Notes: generated from the letters alone by a model not told the origin. DNA of 64,000 bases from Anaerozeibacter sp031551775 (GCA_031551775.1 JAVBND010000079.1:1-64000), one strand, 5' to 3'; shown: positions 24,417-33,341, counted from the stretch's first letter. Made by a program: numbers and translations.

Positions 24417-25909
24417 GCGACATCTTGCTTCTTGACAAGATCAACAAGAGTTTTCCCGGCGTACACGCCCTCAAGGACATGACGTTTTCCATCCGCGAAG
24501 GCGAAGTGCATGCCATTTGCGGCGAGAACGGCGCGGGCAAGTCCACGCTCATGAAGGTGGTTACCGGCGTATATCCGATGGACAGCGGCGCGATGTTCAT
24601 TCGCGGCGAGAAGGTGCACATCCAAAGCCCCAACGAAGCCTTTGAAAAGGGCATCGCGATCATGTACCAGGAGACATCGCTTTTCAATGAAATGACCATT
24701 CTTGAAAACATGTTCCTGAACCATGAGATCGTAAAAAAACGTTTGGGCATCCCGGTTCTCGACTACGGCGCCATGGAGACACAGGTTGAGAACATCTTCC
24801 GCAAAATGAACGTGTCGATGGATCTTCATGAGAAGGTAAAGAACATCGGCATGGCGCAAAAACAATTGGTTGAGATCGCCAAGGCGCTCACGTTTAACGC
24901 CCGCATCCTGATCATGGACGAGCCGACCGCGTCGCTCACTGAGCGCGAGGTGGTGGCGCTGTTTGAGATCATCCGATCGCTCAAGGCTGAGGGCGTGTCC
25001 ATCGTCTACATCAGCCACCGGCTGGAAGAGATCTTTGAAATATGCGACCGCGTGACCGTCATCCGCGACGGCGCTTACATTTCGTGCAATGATGTCAAGT
25101 CTACCACCAAGGATCAGCTGGTTCGCGATATGGTCGGGCGCGAAGTGACCGCCTATTATCCCAAAGCCGAGGTCGAAATCGGGGATGTCGCAATCGAGCT
25201 TAAGCACATCTCGCAGGAGGGCTTGCTCAAAGACATCAGCCTGAACATCCGCAAGGGCGAGATCGTGGGCCTCAGCGGGCTTGCGGGCGCGGGCAGAACC
25301 GAGCTTGCGCAGGCGGTTTGCGGGATCACGCGCATAGACGGGGGAGCGATCGCGATCGAGGGGCGCAAGGTGACGATCGACAGTTATCGCAAGGCAATGC
25401 GCGAGGGCATTGTGTACGTGTCGGAGGACCGGGGCAAGTACGGCTTGGTGCTGGGCATGGACATCAAGAAAAACGTAACGCTCGCGCAACTAAAAGGCAT
25501 TTCCCATTCGGGATTTCTTGACTTTGCGCGCGAGAATCAGATGGGTGAGGACGCGATAAAAACCTTCGACATCAAGGCGCCCGGGCCAGACTTCATCGTG
25601 GAAAACCTCTCCGGCGGCAACCAGCAGAAGGTCTCGGTTGCCAAGGCCACGGCGCTCAAGCCGAAACTTCTGATCCTTGATGAGCCGACGCGCGGGGTGG
25701 ACGTGGGCGCGAAGGCCGAAATCCACCGCATCATTGGCGAACTGGTGAAAAAAGGCTTATCCATTTTGATGATCAGCTCGGAACTGCCGGAACTGCTCGG
25801 CATGTGCGACAGAATCTACGTGATGAATGCCGGGCGTGTGCTGACGGTGTTCGACCGCGGCGAGGCCACGCAGGAGAAGATCCTCAAGGTCGCGCTGGAA
25901 AACCAGTAG
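24413..25909 (+). CDS. CUT2 sugar-type ABC transporter ATPase, canonical double NBD
   Basis: A 498-residue RbsA/MglA-type ATPase. NBD1: GENGAGKST (Walker A), MDEPTASLT (Walker B), VYISHRLEEIFE (H-loop). NBD2: GLAGAGRTELAQAV, the normal divergent P-loop of this family, with LSGGNQQKV and LDEPTRGVDVGAK. All catalytic motifs of NBD1 are intact, which makes it a good reference for the two degenerate homologues at 3300 and 54904. It powers the importer formed with the permeases at 25925 and 26948 and the binding protein at 28021. Its start overlaps the URO-D stop (ATGA). Confidence 0.96.
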   Translation: MSDILLLDKINKSFPGVHALKDMTFSIREGEVHAICGENGAGKSTLMKVVTGVYPMDSGAMFIRGEKVHIQSPNEAFEKGIAIMYQETSLFNEMTILENMFLNHEIVKKRLGIPVLDYGAMETQVENIFRKMNVSMDLHEKVKNIGMAQKQLVEIAKALTFNARILIMDEPTASLTEREVVALFEIIRSLKAEGVSIVYISHRLEEIFEICDRVTVIRDGAYISCNDVKSTTKDQLVRDMVGREVTAYYPKAEVEIGDVAIELKHISQEGLLKDISLNIRKGEIVGLSGLAGAGRTELAQAVCGITRIDGGAIAIEGRKVTIDSYRKAMREGIVYVSEDRGKYGLVLGMDIKKNVTLAQLKGISHSGFLDFARENQMGEDAIKTFDIKAPGPDFIVENLSGGNQQKVSVAKATALKPKLLILDEPTRGVDVGAKAEIHRIIGELVKKGLSILMISSELPELLGMCDRIYVMNAGRVLTVFDRGEATQEKILKVALENQ

Positions 25910-25924
25910 GGGAGGGATTGCGCG

Positions 25925-26944
25925 ATGAACAAGCTTGAGAACGGGGGCGCGGGCAGGAAGCGCCGGTTAACCACCGAGGGGTTCTTGCTGGTCCTGGTCA
26001 TAGCGATTCTGGTGCTCCTCTACTTCTTTGCGGGCGGCGCCAACGGATTTTACAGCGTTCAGAACATCATGAACGTGGGCCGCGTGTTCAGCTATCTGTT
26101 TATCGCGGGCATCGGCATGACCATGATCATCATCACCGGCAACATTGACATCTCCTTCGGCGCGGTGATTTCGGTGATTGCCATCGTCATGGCGGCGGTC
26201 AGCAAGATCGACAAGGACATACCCCTTTACGTCTTCTTGCCCGTCGGGATGCTGACCGGCGTGATCCTGTGCGGGTTCAACGCGTGGATGATGGCGAAAT
26301 TCAAGATTCCTTCCATGGTCATTACGCTCGCTACCACGCAAATCTACTACGGCGCGCTGCTTTGGTTGCTTGAAGGCTCGATCTACAACCTGCGCAGCAA
26401 TTGGACTTGGTTTACCTTCAAGGCCAACATCTTTGGATACATCCCGCTCTCGGTCGTGCTGGGCGTGGCGCTGCTCATCGTTGCGGTGCTGTTCTTCAAA
26501 TACTCACGCTTCGTCAAGCGCCTCTACGCGATCGGCAACAACAAACAGGGCGCGAAGTACGCCGGGATCAATGTGGATAAGACGTTGATTATTACCTACA
26601 TGATCGCGGGCGCGCTCCTGGGATTCAGCGCGACGATCCTGGCTACCCAGGGTACGCGCGTGACCTGCACGGTGGGCAACAACGTGGAGATGAAGGTGAT
26701 CGCCGCGGTTGTCGTGGGCGGCACAAGCGCCATTGGCGGATCGGGCAATGTGTACGGGACGGCGCTGGGCGCACTGTTGCTGGCGATCATTTCGCCCGCG
26801 CTTACGCAACTGGGCATCAACACCTACTGGACGGACCTCTTTACCGGGATCATCATCGTTTCGGCGGTCGTGATCAGCGCGGTTCGGGAACTTGGCTTAA
26901 ATAGGCCCGGAAAGAAATCGGTCCGGTCGCTGGCGGAGGGTTGA
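25925..26944 (+). CDS. CUT2 ABC transporter permease 1
   Basis: A 339-residue RbsC-type membrane protein with about nine to ten hydrophobic helices. Family features: GMTMIIITGNIDISFGAV and VVGGTSAIGGSGNVYGTALGALLL, where the Ala/Gly-rich motif contacts the ATPase. It has a positively charged N-terminus (GAGRKRRLTTEG). ATG at 25925 has GGGAGGGA upstream. It probably forms a heterodimer with the next gene product, as in rhamnose and AI-2 type importers that have two different permeases. Confidence 0.93.
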   Translation: MNKLENGGAGRKRRLTTEGFLLVLVIAILVLLYFFAGGANGFYSVQNIMNVGRVFSYLFIAGIGMTMIIITGNIDISFGAVISVIAIVMAAVSKIDKDIPLYVFLPVGMLTGVILCGFNAWMMAKFKIPSMVITLATTQIYYGALLWLLEGSIYNLRSNWTWFTFKANIFGYIPLSVVLGVALLIVAVLFFKYSRFVKRLYAIGNNKQGAKYAGINVDKTLIITYMIAGALLGFSATILATQGTRVTCTVGNNVEMKVIAAVVVGGTSAIGGSGNVYGTALGALLLAIISPALTQLGINTYWTDLFTGIIIVSAVVISAVRELGLNRPGKKSVRSLAEG

Positions 26945-26947
26945 GCC

Positions 26948-27946
26948 ATGAAAAAGAAGTTTGCGTTTACCTACAACATGGCGCTGATCCTGGTTTGCGC
27001 GGCGCTGTACATTGCCTTTGGCACGGTCAACCGCCAGTTCTTCACCTATGCGACCATCATCGACACGGTCAAGCTCACGGCGGAAATCGGCATTATGGCC
27101 CTGCCGCTGACGCTGCTCATCATCATGGGCTGCATCGATTTTTCAATGTGTACGACGCTGACGCTTTCCGCTTCAATCGGCGGCATGGTCGCGCACGCTG
27201 CAAACAGTCCGGTCCTCGGACTCTTGGTCACGCTTGCGATCGGCGCGCTGTGCGGCGCGTTCAACGGGTTTATGGTGGCGGGACTGAGGTTGCCGCCGCT
27301 CATCTCGACCTTGGCGTCGATGTATCTGTACAAGGGCATCACGGAGGGCGTTGTGCTGGGCACCGGCTACGGCACGAATGTCGCGGCCACGAAGATTGCG
27401 CTGTTCCTCGGCTCAGGCAAGGTGCTGGGCATCATTACACAACTGTGGGTGTTTGTGATCCTGGCATTTCTCTTCCATGTGGTGCTTTCCCGTTCAACCT
27501 ACGGCCGGACGCTGTACGCGATCGGACTCAACGAAAACGCCACGCGCTTTTCCGGCATCGACGTGCGCAAGGTCAAGCTCCTGACCTATGTCATGAGCGG
27601 TACGATGTTCGCGATTTCGGGGCTCGTGCTTTCGGGGCGGTTCTCGACCATTCAGTTTGACTCCGCCGACCCGTACCTGATGCAGGTCATCATCGCCTGC
27701 GTGCTGGGCGGCGCGAACATGAACGGCGGGCGCGGCAACATCCCGGGGACGATTTTGGGCGTGGTCATCATCGGCATCCTCAAGGGCGGCATGAACGTTG
27801 TGCTGCTGCCCCAAACGCAGCAAAAGATCGTGCTGGGCATCGTGCTTCTGGTGAGCCTCATCACCTTTGAGCTGATGAACCGCCGATCGCTCAAGGCGAA
27901 GGGCCGCGCGCGCATTGAGGCAGCCGCGCAAGCGCGGGTGAACTAA
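26948..27946 (+). CDS. CUT2 ABC transporter permease 2
   Basis: A 332-residue RbsC-type permease, a paralogue of the preceding gene, which ends 3 bases earlier. Features: LPLTLLIIMGCIDFSMCTTL near helix 3 and CVLGGANMNGGRGNIPGTILG in the second half. Two distinct permeases plus one ATPase is the arrangement of the rhamnose (RhaPQT) and AI-2 (LsrCD) importers. The protein ends with a basic tail (RRSLKAKGRARIEAAAQARVN). Confidence 0.93.
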   Translation: MKKKFAFTYNMALILVCAALYIAFGTVNRQFFTYATIIDTVKLTAEIGIMALPLTLLIIMGCIDFSMCTTLTLSASIGGMVAHAANSPVLGLLVTLAIGALCGAFNGFMVAGLRLPPLISTLASMYLYKGITEGVVLGTGYGTNVAATKIALFLGSGKVLGIITQLWVFVILAFLFHVVLSRSTYGRTLYAIGLNENATRFSGIDVRKVKLLTYVMSGTMFAISGLVLSGRFSTIQFDSADPYLMQVIIACVLGGANMNGGRGNIPGTILGVVIIGILKGGMNVVLLPQTQQKIVLGIVLLVSLITFELMNRRSLKAKGRARIEAAAQARVN

Positions 27947-27955
27947 CGGCACTTG

Positions 27956-27987
27956 CACGCCGCGGCGCGCTCCCGCGCCGGCGCGTG
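27956..27987 (+). other. Intra-operon hairpin before the binding-protein gene
   Basis: CACGC/GCGTG and CGGCGCG/CGCGCCG stems separated by a 2x2 internal loop, with a CTCC loop. Only TTT follows, so it is more likely an mRNA-stability structure or a weak terminator than a full stop. A second strong stem lies at the other end of the binding-protein gene. Confidence 0.65.
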
Positions 27988-28020
27988 TTTGGAGCAAATA
28001 AAAAAATGGAGGTAGGACTC

Positions 28021-29100
28021 ATGAGGAAACTGCTGGCAATTATTTTGGTTGCTCTCCTGGCACTCTCGCAGGCGGCGCTTGTCGCGTCCGCTGAAGGCTA
28101 CAAGATCGGAATGCTGCCCAAGTTCAAGGGCGAGAACTACTTCGATGGTTGCTTTGTCGGCGCGGAAAAAGCCGCCAAGGAGCTGGGTGTGGAACTGGTA
28201 TACGACGGCCCCAACCAATCAGAGGCCACCAATGCCAAGCAGGTCGAGATCCTGACCGGCTGGCTGTCCGCCGACTTTGACGCGATTGTCGTGTCTCCCT
28301 GTGACGCGGAGGGCATCGCACCGACGCTGCGCGAGTTCCAGGAAAAGGGCGTCAAGGTGCTGACGTTTGACGCCGACACCGTAACCGACGCGCGTGAGCT
28401 CTACGTCAACGCCGCCACCGCCAAGGACATCGGCGTGGCACTGGTTGACGTAATCGCGAACGGTCTTAAGGAATACGGCTTTGGCGAGAACCAGACCGCG
28501 CGTTTGGCGCTGATCTCAGGCTCGGGCCTTGACGTCAACCAGAACGAGTGGATCCTGGCAATGGAAGCCTACATCGCCCAGACCTACCCCTGGATCACGG
28601 TCAATTGTGACGAAGTGGGATACCTCGGCGCCGACATCTGGACGCCTGGTTCCGACGAGACCGCGGCGCAGAACGCCGCCAACGAAGTCATCGCCCTCTC
28701 GGGCGCGGCGACCGACGGCTCGCAGATCAACGCCGCCATCGGCACATCCTCCATGTCCACTCCGGCGCTCGCCGCCGCTTGGAACGCGACGGTCGGAACC
28801 AAGCCGCAAGTCGTCATCACCGGACTCGCGACGCCGATGGGCATCGTGGACTACATCCTGGACGAGGAGAACCCCATGGACTACGGCGTGCTGTGGGATG
28901 TCAACAACCTCGGGTATCTCTCGGTTGAGGCGGCGGTGGCGATGCTCGACGGCAAACTTGTGCCCGCGGACGGCGTGACCTTTGAAAGCAACCTGGGCGC
29001 CAAGGAAGTGGTCATCAATCAGGACGACGGCGGCCTTGAACTGCTCCTGGGCGCGGCGCTGACCTTTGGCCCCGACAACGTGGAGAACTTCAACTATTAA
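28021..29100 (+). CDS. Periplasmic-type sugar-binding protein of the CUT2 importer
   Basis: A 359-residue substrate-binding protein of the RhaS/LsrB-like group (type 1 fold). The signal peptide MRKLLAIILVALLALSQAAL ends near VASA; there is no Cys after it, so no lipid anchor. Mature protein begins EGYKIGMLPKFKGENYFDG; binding-site regions include IVVSPCDAEGIAPTLREF and LTFDADTVTDARELYVN. ATG at 28021 has GGAGGT upstream; the open frame further 5' is not protein-like. Partner of the ATPase and two permeases just upstream. Ligand unknown; rhamnose-like sugars or AI-2 are the nearest known ligands of the group, but the operon's enzymes do not match either pathway. Confidence 0.9.
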   Translation: MRKLLAIILVALLALSQAALVASAEGYKIGMLPKFKGENYFDGCFVGAEKAAKELGVELVYDGPNQSEATNAKQVEILTGWLSADFDAIVVSPCDAEGIAPTLREFQEKGVKVLTFDADTVTDARELYVNAATAKDIGVALVDVIANGLKEYGFGENQTARLALISGSGLDVNQNEWILAMEAYIAQTYPWITVNCDEVGYLGADIWTPGSDETAAQNAANEVIALSGAATDGSQINAAIGTSSMSTPALAAAWNATVGTKPQVVITGLATPMGIVDYILDEENPMDYGVLWDVNNLGYLSVEAAVAMLDGKLVPADGVTFESNLGAKEVVINQDDGGLELLLGAALTFGPDNVENFNY

Positions 29101-29109
29101 GGGTCAGCC

Positions 29110-29180
29110 AAAGCGGGGAAGCCGCTTTGATTGAGCGCCAAGCGGCGGCGGGCATGGGATGTGCCCGTGCCCGCCGCCGC
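29110..29180 (+). other. Two hairpins after the binding-protein gene
   Basis: First stem AAAGCGG/CCGCTTT (29110-29116 with 29122-29128); second a perfect 13-bp GC stem (29142-29154 with 29168-29180) followed by AGAAAAA. There is no T-run, so the structures probably protect the upstream mRNA or attenuate transcription into the hydrolase genes. Confidence 0.65.
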
Positions 29181-29212
29181 AGAAAAACTGAACCTTGAGG
29201 GGAGGGACCCGG

Positions 29213-30259
29213 ATGTCCGTCATGACGGTGCTTGGCAAGATGGATGCTTCGTCGCTTGGCGTGGTCACGCCGCACGAGCATATCTTCATCGATATGAGCG
29301 TCTTTTACGTCGAACCTGAAGAAATAAGCCAGAAGCAGTTTGCGCACGGTTCGGTCACCATTGAAAAATTGGGCGTGCTTAAGCGCAATCCGTTTGCGGT
29401 GCTTGACAATGTCCAAATGATGGACCGAGCCACGCAGATTGACGAAATCATGTACTTCAAGCGCGCGGGCGGGCGCACGGTGGTGGACGCCAGCACAGTC
29501 GGCCTGGGGCGGGACGCTGAACTCCTGCGCGATGTGGCGATCGAAACCGGGCTCAACGTCGTACTGGGCGCGGGGTTCTATGTGGAAGGCGCGCAAAACC
29601 AGCATACGCTGAACCTGAGCATAGAGCAAATGGAAGAGCAGATCGTCAATGAGATCGAGGTGGGCATCGGCCACACCGGCATTCGCGCGGGCATCATCGG
29701 GGAGATCGGCGTAAGCCATATCCTGTACCCATTTGAGGAGAAATCGCTGACTGCGGCCTGCCGCGCGCAAAAGCGCACGGGCGCGCCGCTGATGGTTCAC
29801 ATCAACCCCTGGTCAACGCAGGGCCTGAACGCCATGCAGATCGTATCGGCGCACGGCATTGATCCGCAAAAGGTGGTCATCTGCCACGGCGATGTGGAGA
29901 ACCGGGAGGACTACCTCTTTAAGCTGCTCGACATGGGCGTTTACATTGAATTTGACAATTTCGGAAAAGAGATGGCCACCGATCGGTGGGACGTAAGGCC
30001 CGGATCCGGCAGGTTTGCCACCGATTGGGACCGTGTAAAACTGATCAAGAAAATTCTGCACCGCGGTTACGAGAAGCAGATGCTGTTCTCGTGCGACGTG
30101 TGCCTTAAATCATTGCTGCACGCTTACGGCGGTTGGGGGTACGACCATGTGCTCAATCACATCGTTCCCATGCTCGACGAAGTGGGCATCACCCGCTCGC
30201 AGCTCGATGAAATTCTGATTCACAATCCGGCGCGCTGGCTTGATTACTCCGTGCGCTGA
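29213..30259 (+). CDS. Phosphotriesterase-family metal hydrolase (lactonase-like)
   Basis: A 348-residue amidohydrolase-superfamily protein of the phosphotriesterase group. Metal ligands are visible: HEH in TPHEHIFID, Glu in GIIGEIGVS at the bridging position (Lys in many relatives, Glu in PHP-like proteins), His in LMVHINPW, His in VICHGDV and Asp in LFSCDVC. The end GGWGYDHVLNHIVPMLDEVG is typical. Natural substrates of this group are mostly lactones or esters. ATG at 29213 has GGGAGGGA upstream. It belongs to the LacI operon, after the importer, and likely hydrolyses an intermediate from the imported compound. Confidence 0.9.
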   Translation: MSVMTVLGKMDASSLGVVTPHEHIFIDMSVFYVEPEEISQKQFAHGSVTIEKLGVLKRNPFAVLDNVQMMDRATQIDEIMYFKRAGGRTVVDASTVGLGRDAELLRDVAIETGLNVVLGAGFYVEGAQNQHTLNLSIEQMEEQIVNEIEVGIGHTGIRAGIIGEIGVSHILYPFEEKSLTAACRAQKRTGAPLMVHINPWSTQGLNAMQIVSAHGIDPQKVVICHGDVENREDYLFKLLDMGVYIEFDNFGKEMATDRWDVRPGSGRFATDWDRVKLIKKILHRGYEKQMLFSCDVCLKSLLHAYGGWGYDHVLNHIVPMLDEVGITRSQLDEILIHNPARWLDYSVR

Positions 30260-30275
30260 AGATGGAGGTGGAACC

Positions 30276-31457
30276 ATGGAAAGGCCCCGTATTTCGAACG
30301 CGGAATTTCGCGCGCGCGCGAAAAACCTGCAACGGCTGATGGAGGATGCGGGCGTGGACGCGCTCTTGGCGTATGGCAATGAAGCCGAGCCGCAGTTTGC
30401 CCGCTACCTTTGCGACTACTGGCCGTCGTTTGAGAGCTGCGGCGTGCTGCTGATGCGGCAAGGCGATCCTGTCCTGCTGATCGGTCCTGAGAGTTTGACG
30501 TTCGCGCGGGACCGTTCGCGCATCCCCGACATCCGGCGTCTTGCCGCCTTTCGCGAATCGTCCAACCCTGAGTATCCGGGCGAAAAGCTCGAAACCGTTT
30601 CCGATGTCATCGCATCGATGAGCGGGGGACAGGCCATTCGCCGCTTCGCCATCGCGGGCTACAACCTGATCCCGTCGGTCACCTACGCAGAGCTTGCGAG
30701 CGCGCTCAGCGCCTATCCGGGCATTCAGATTGAGCGCGGCGATGAGCTGGTGATGAAACTGCGCATGATTAAGAGCGAAAGCGAAATTGCGTGCATGCGC
30801 CGCGCGGGCGAAATCACCGCCAAGGCGTTTGACTACGTGCTTGAGCGCATTCATCCCGGCATGACGGAGCTGCAGGTGCGCGGGCTTGCCTCGGCCGCGA
30901 TGTATGAGTACGGCGCGGAAAACGAAGCCTATCCCATGTGGATGCTTGCGGGCGCGGGCGGGAACCAAGCCATCAGCCGCGCGCGGCAAAAGGTGATTGA
31001 GAAAAACGACTCGGTCATGCTGCAAATCGGCGCCAGGTACGAAGGGTACGCCTCCTCGATCGGCCGCCCCGTGTTCTTCGGCACGCCCGATCCCATGCTC
31101 ATCGAGGCGGTTAAGGCGGGATATGAGGCGCACGACGTCATCTCGCGCAATCTTTACCAAGGCAACAACGCGGGCAATGTCGCCCGGGCTTACTACGAGA
31201 CCATGGAAAAAAACGGGCACACCGATTGGCTCCTGTACGGGCCGTGCCATGCGACGGGCCTCATGGAAGGCGAGCCGCCATGGATTGAGCGCAATTCCGA
31301 TTACCCGCTCTTTGAGAACATGACCTACTGCATCGACATCTTCATGGGCAACAACAAAACCGAGCGTGGGTTCAGAATCGAGGACAGCGTGCGCGTAGGG
31401 AAGACCTGCGCGGACAATATGACGGATTACCGCAAAGAAATCTTCCTGCTGGGATAG
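30276..31457 (+). CDS. M24-family creatinase-like hydrolase, metal ligands missing (second copy)
   Basis: A 393-residue pita-bread-fold protein, paralogous to the one at 22126. The metal Asp region reads NDSVMLQIGARYEGYASSIG, so both Asp ligands are lost; the His (GPCHATGL) and a late Glu (FRIEDSVRV) remain, while the first late Glu is Asp in YCIDIFMG. This again points to a creatinase-like, metal-independent enzyme. ATG at 30276 has GGAGGTGG upstream. It is the last gene of the operon. Two such paralogues in one operon suggests two related C-N cleavage steps or a heteromer; both are inference. Confidence 0.84.
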   Translation: MERPRISNAEFRARAKNLQRLMEDAGVDALLAYGNEAEPQFARYLCDYWPSFESCGVLLMRQGDPVLLIGPESLTFARDRSRIPDIRRLAAFRESSNPEYPGEKLETVSDVIASMSGGQAIRRFAIAGYNLIPSVTYAELASALSAYPGIQIERGDELVMKLRMIKSESEIACMRRAGEITAKAFDYVLERIHPGMTELQVRGLASAAMYEYGAENEAYPMWMLAGAGGNQAISRARQKVIEKNDSVMLQIGARYEGYASSIGRPVFFGTPDPMLIEAVKAGYEAHDVISRNLYQGNNAGNVARAYYETMEKNGHTDWLLYGPCHATGLMEGEPPWIERNSDYPLFENMTYCIDIFMGNNKTERGFRIEDSVRVGKTCADNMTDYRKEIFLLG

Positions 31458-31471
31458 GCGATGATCCGATT

Positions 31472-31504
31472 GAGGCCGAGGTGTTTTTCAAGCGCCTCGG
31501 CTTC
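31472..31504. terminator. Possible bidirectional terminator between converging genes
   Basis: A 10-bp stem GAGGCCGAGG/CCTCGGCTTC (one G-U pair) with a 13-base loop lies between the converging M24 and NUDIX genes and covers the NUDIX stop codon. There is no strong T-run on either side. Confidence 0.45.
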
Positions 31505-31898
31505 ACACATCCTGCGCGCCTTCGAGAAGAGCCATGGCGATGGGGCGGTCGGCAGGCGTCAGATCCATTTGGGGAAGCGCCTCAACGGGAACCCAGCGGA
31601 CCTCGTCGTGTACCGTCAGGCGTATCTCACCGCCCGTGCGCGACACATGGTATGCGCGAAGCAGTATTTCGCCCCGTTCGTAGCGGTACATGCTGTCTTG
31701 AACGAAATCCCCAACGGTTACCTCAATCCCCAGTTCCTCCATCAATTCACGCTCAAGGCAAGCCTGTTCGGTTTCACCCGGTTCCAGCTTTCCGCCCGGA
31801 AACTCCCATTTGCCCGCGTTCGACTGCCCCTTGGCGCGCCGGGCCACGAGGACCCGCCCATGCTCAACCATGACCGCCGCCGTGACTACCCTGGCCAT
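31503..31898 (-). CDS. NUDIX hydrolase, MutT-like
   Basis: A 131-residue NUDIX protein. The full motif is visible: GGKLEPGETEQACLERELMEELGI (positions about 35-58), with the REx2EE core as RELMEEL. The N-terminus ARVVTAAVMVEHGRVLVARR and NAGKWEFPGGK match 8-oxo-dGTP pyrophosphatases of the MutT group, which clean oxidised nucleotides; other nucleotide substrates are possible. ATG at 31898 has GGAGG 8 bases upstream; an upstream ATG at 31928 is less likely. It stands alone between two + strand operons. Confidence 0.9.
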   Translation of the reverse strand: MARVVTAAVMVEHGRVLVARRAKGQSNAGKWEFPGGKLEPGETEQACLERELMEELGIEVTVGDFVQDSMYRYERGEILLRAYHVSRTGGEIRLTVHDEVRWVPVEALPQMDLTPADRPIAMALLEGAQDV

Positions 31899-32016
31899 AT
31901 CACACGCCTCCGTTATATATTTGCGCACAATTGTTAGGGATTCGATTGCGCGGAAGGGAATCCTGCTATGCTGGTCGAAATCTTTTGTGAAAATTGTGGA
32001 TAAGGGGGATCTCGGT

Positions 32017-33306
32017 ATGCAATTTGAACTGCTGCATCCCGCCGATCAGCTGGTCATGCTGATGGGGCGCATCTACCGCTACGGCATGACAACCACGTCC
32101 GGCGGAAACCTGTCGGTCCTCGACAGCAACGGCGACATTTGGATCACGCCGTCCGGTATCGACAAGAACAACCTGACCCGCGGCGACATCATCCAGGTCA
32201 AGCCCGACGGTACGCTCATCGGCATCCACAAGCCTTCGGTTGAGTTGCCTTTCCACCGCAGGATTTATCAGATCCGCCCGGACCTCAAGGGCATTGTGCA
32301 TGCGCATCCGCCAACGCTGGTCGCGTTCTCGCTTGCGCGCAAGATCCCGAACATCCGCCTTGTGCCGGGCGCTTCGCTCGTTTGCGGCAATGTGGCGCTC
32401 GCCAAGTACGACGTACCCGGCAGCGAGCAGCTCGGTAGCAACATCGCCTCCGAATTTGCCAAGGGTTTCAACACGGTGCTGCTTGAAAACCACGGCATTG
32501 TTTGCGGCGCGAGCGACATCTTTCGCGCATTCATGGCATTTGAGACGCTGGATTTTTGCGGCCGGCTTGAGATCGACGCGCGCAAACTCGGCACGCCGCG
32601 CGCGCTCACCGAGGAGCAGATTCAACTCGATTCCGACAAGACCCATCCGCGGCTTGACGCGTTTGTTTCAAGGACTGTCACCAGCGAAGAATGCGCTGTG
32701 CGGCGCGACATGTGCGCGCTGATCCACCGCGCCTACGACCAACGGCTGTTTACCTCCACCCAGGGCACCTTCTCCCAGCGGCTGTCCGACGGATCGTTCC
32801 TCATTACGCCCTACATGAAGGACAGAAGGTACCTTGAAGTGCAGGACATCGTGCGCATCAAGGGCGGCATGTGTGAGGCGGGCAAGACGCCCAGCCGCTC
32901 GGCAATGCTGCACAAGAAGATTTACGACACGCACCCGGACATCGATTCCATCATCATCGCGCATCCGCCCGCCATCATGGCCTTTGCGGTTACGGATGCG
33001 GAGTTTGACTCGCGCACCATTCCCGAGAGCTACATCATGCTCAGGGACGTCAAGCGCCTGCCCTATGCGGCGAGCTCGCTCGACCTTGAAGGCACGAGCG
33101 CGGCGTTTGGCGACGAGACGCCCGTGATCATCGTGGACAACAAGTGCGTGATCGTGACCGGCGCGTCGTTGCTGAGCGCCTTTGACCGGCTGGAAGTGCT
33201 TGAATATTCGGCTTCCGCCGTCATCGCGGCGCGCGATATCGGGCCTTTGGTGATGATCTCGCAAGACGAAATCGAGGCGATCAAGGCGGCGTTCAACCTG
33301 AACTGA
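32017..33306 (+). CDS. Tandem class II aldolase/adducin-domain protein, second domain degenerate
   Basis: A 429-residue protein with two class II aldolase domains in a row. Domain 1 (about 1-210) has SGGNLSV, WITPSGIDKNNL, the zinc ligands in VHAHPPT and the third in ENHGIVCGA, so it should be active on a sugar phosphate of the fuculose/ribulose-phosphate type. Domain 2 (about 225-429) keeps the fold (TQGTFSQRLSDGSFLITPY) but reads IIIAHPPA, losing the first His, and DNKCVIVTGAS in place of ENHG, losing the third. ATG at 32017 has AGGGGGAT 7 bases upstream; the much longer open frame overlaps the NUDIX gene and is not protein-like. Most family members have one domain of about 215 residues. 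A hairpin follows. Confidence 0.88.
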   Translation: MQFELLHPADQLVMLMGRIYRYGMTTTSGGNLSVLDSNGDIWITPSGIDKNNLTRGDIIQVKPDGTLIGIHKPSVELPFHRRIYQIRPDLKGIVHAHPPTLVAFSLARKIPNIRLVPGASLVCGNVALAKYDVPGSEQLGSNIASEFAKGFNTVLLENHGIVCGASDIFRAFMAFETLDFCGRLEIDARKLGTPRALTEEQIQLDSDKTHPRLDAFVSRTVTSEECAVRRDMCALIHRAYDQRLFTSTQGTFSQRLSDGSFLITPYMKDRRYLEVQDIVRIKGGMCEAGKTPSRSAMLHKKIYDTHPDIDSIIIAHPPAIMAFAVTDAEFDSRTIPESYIMLRDVKRLPYAASSLDLEGTSAAFGDETPVIIVDNKCVIVTGASLLSAFDRLEVLEYSASAVIAARDIGPLVMISQDEIEAIKAAFNLN

Positions 33307-33341
33307 CGCATTCACCTGACCACAGAATGATTTGAATGGTT

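Noticed and set aside
24383..25489. 368-codon minus frame opposite the importer ATPase
   Set aside because: Antisense to a canonical ATPase gene; no domain and no ribosome-binding site.
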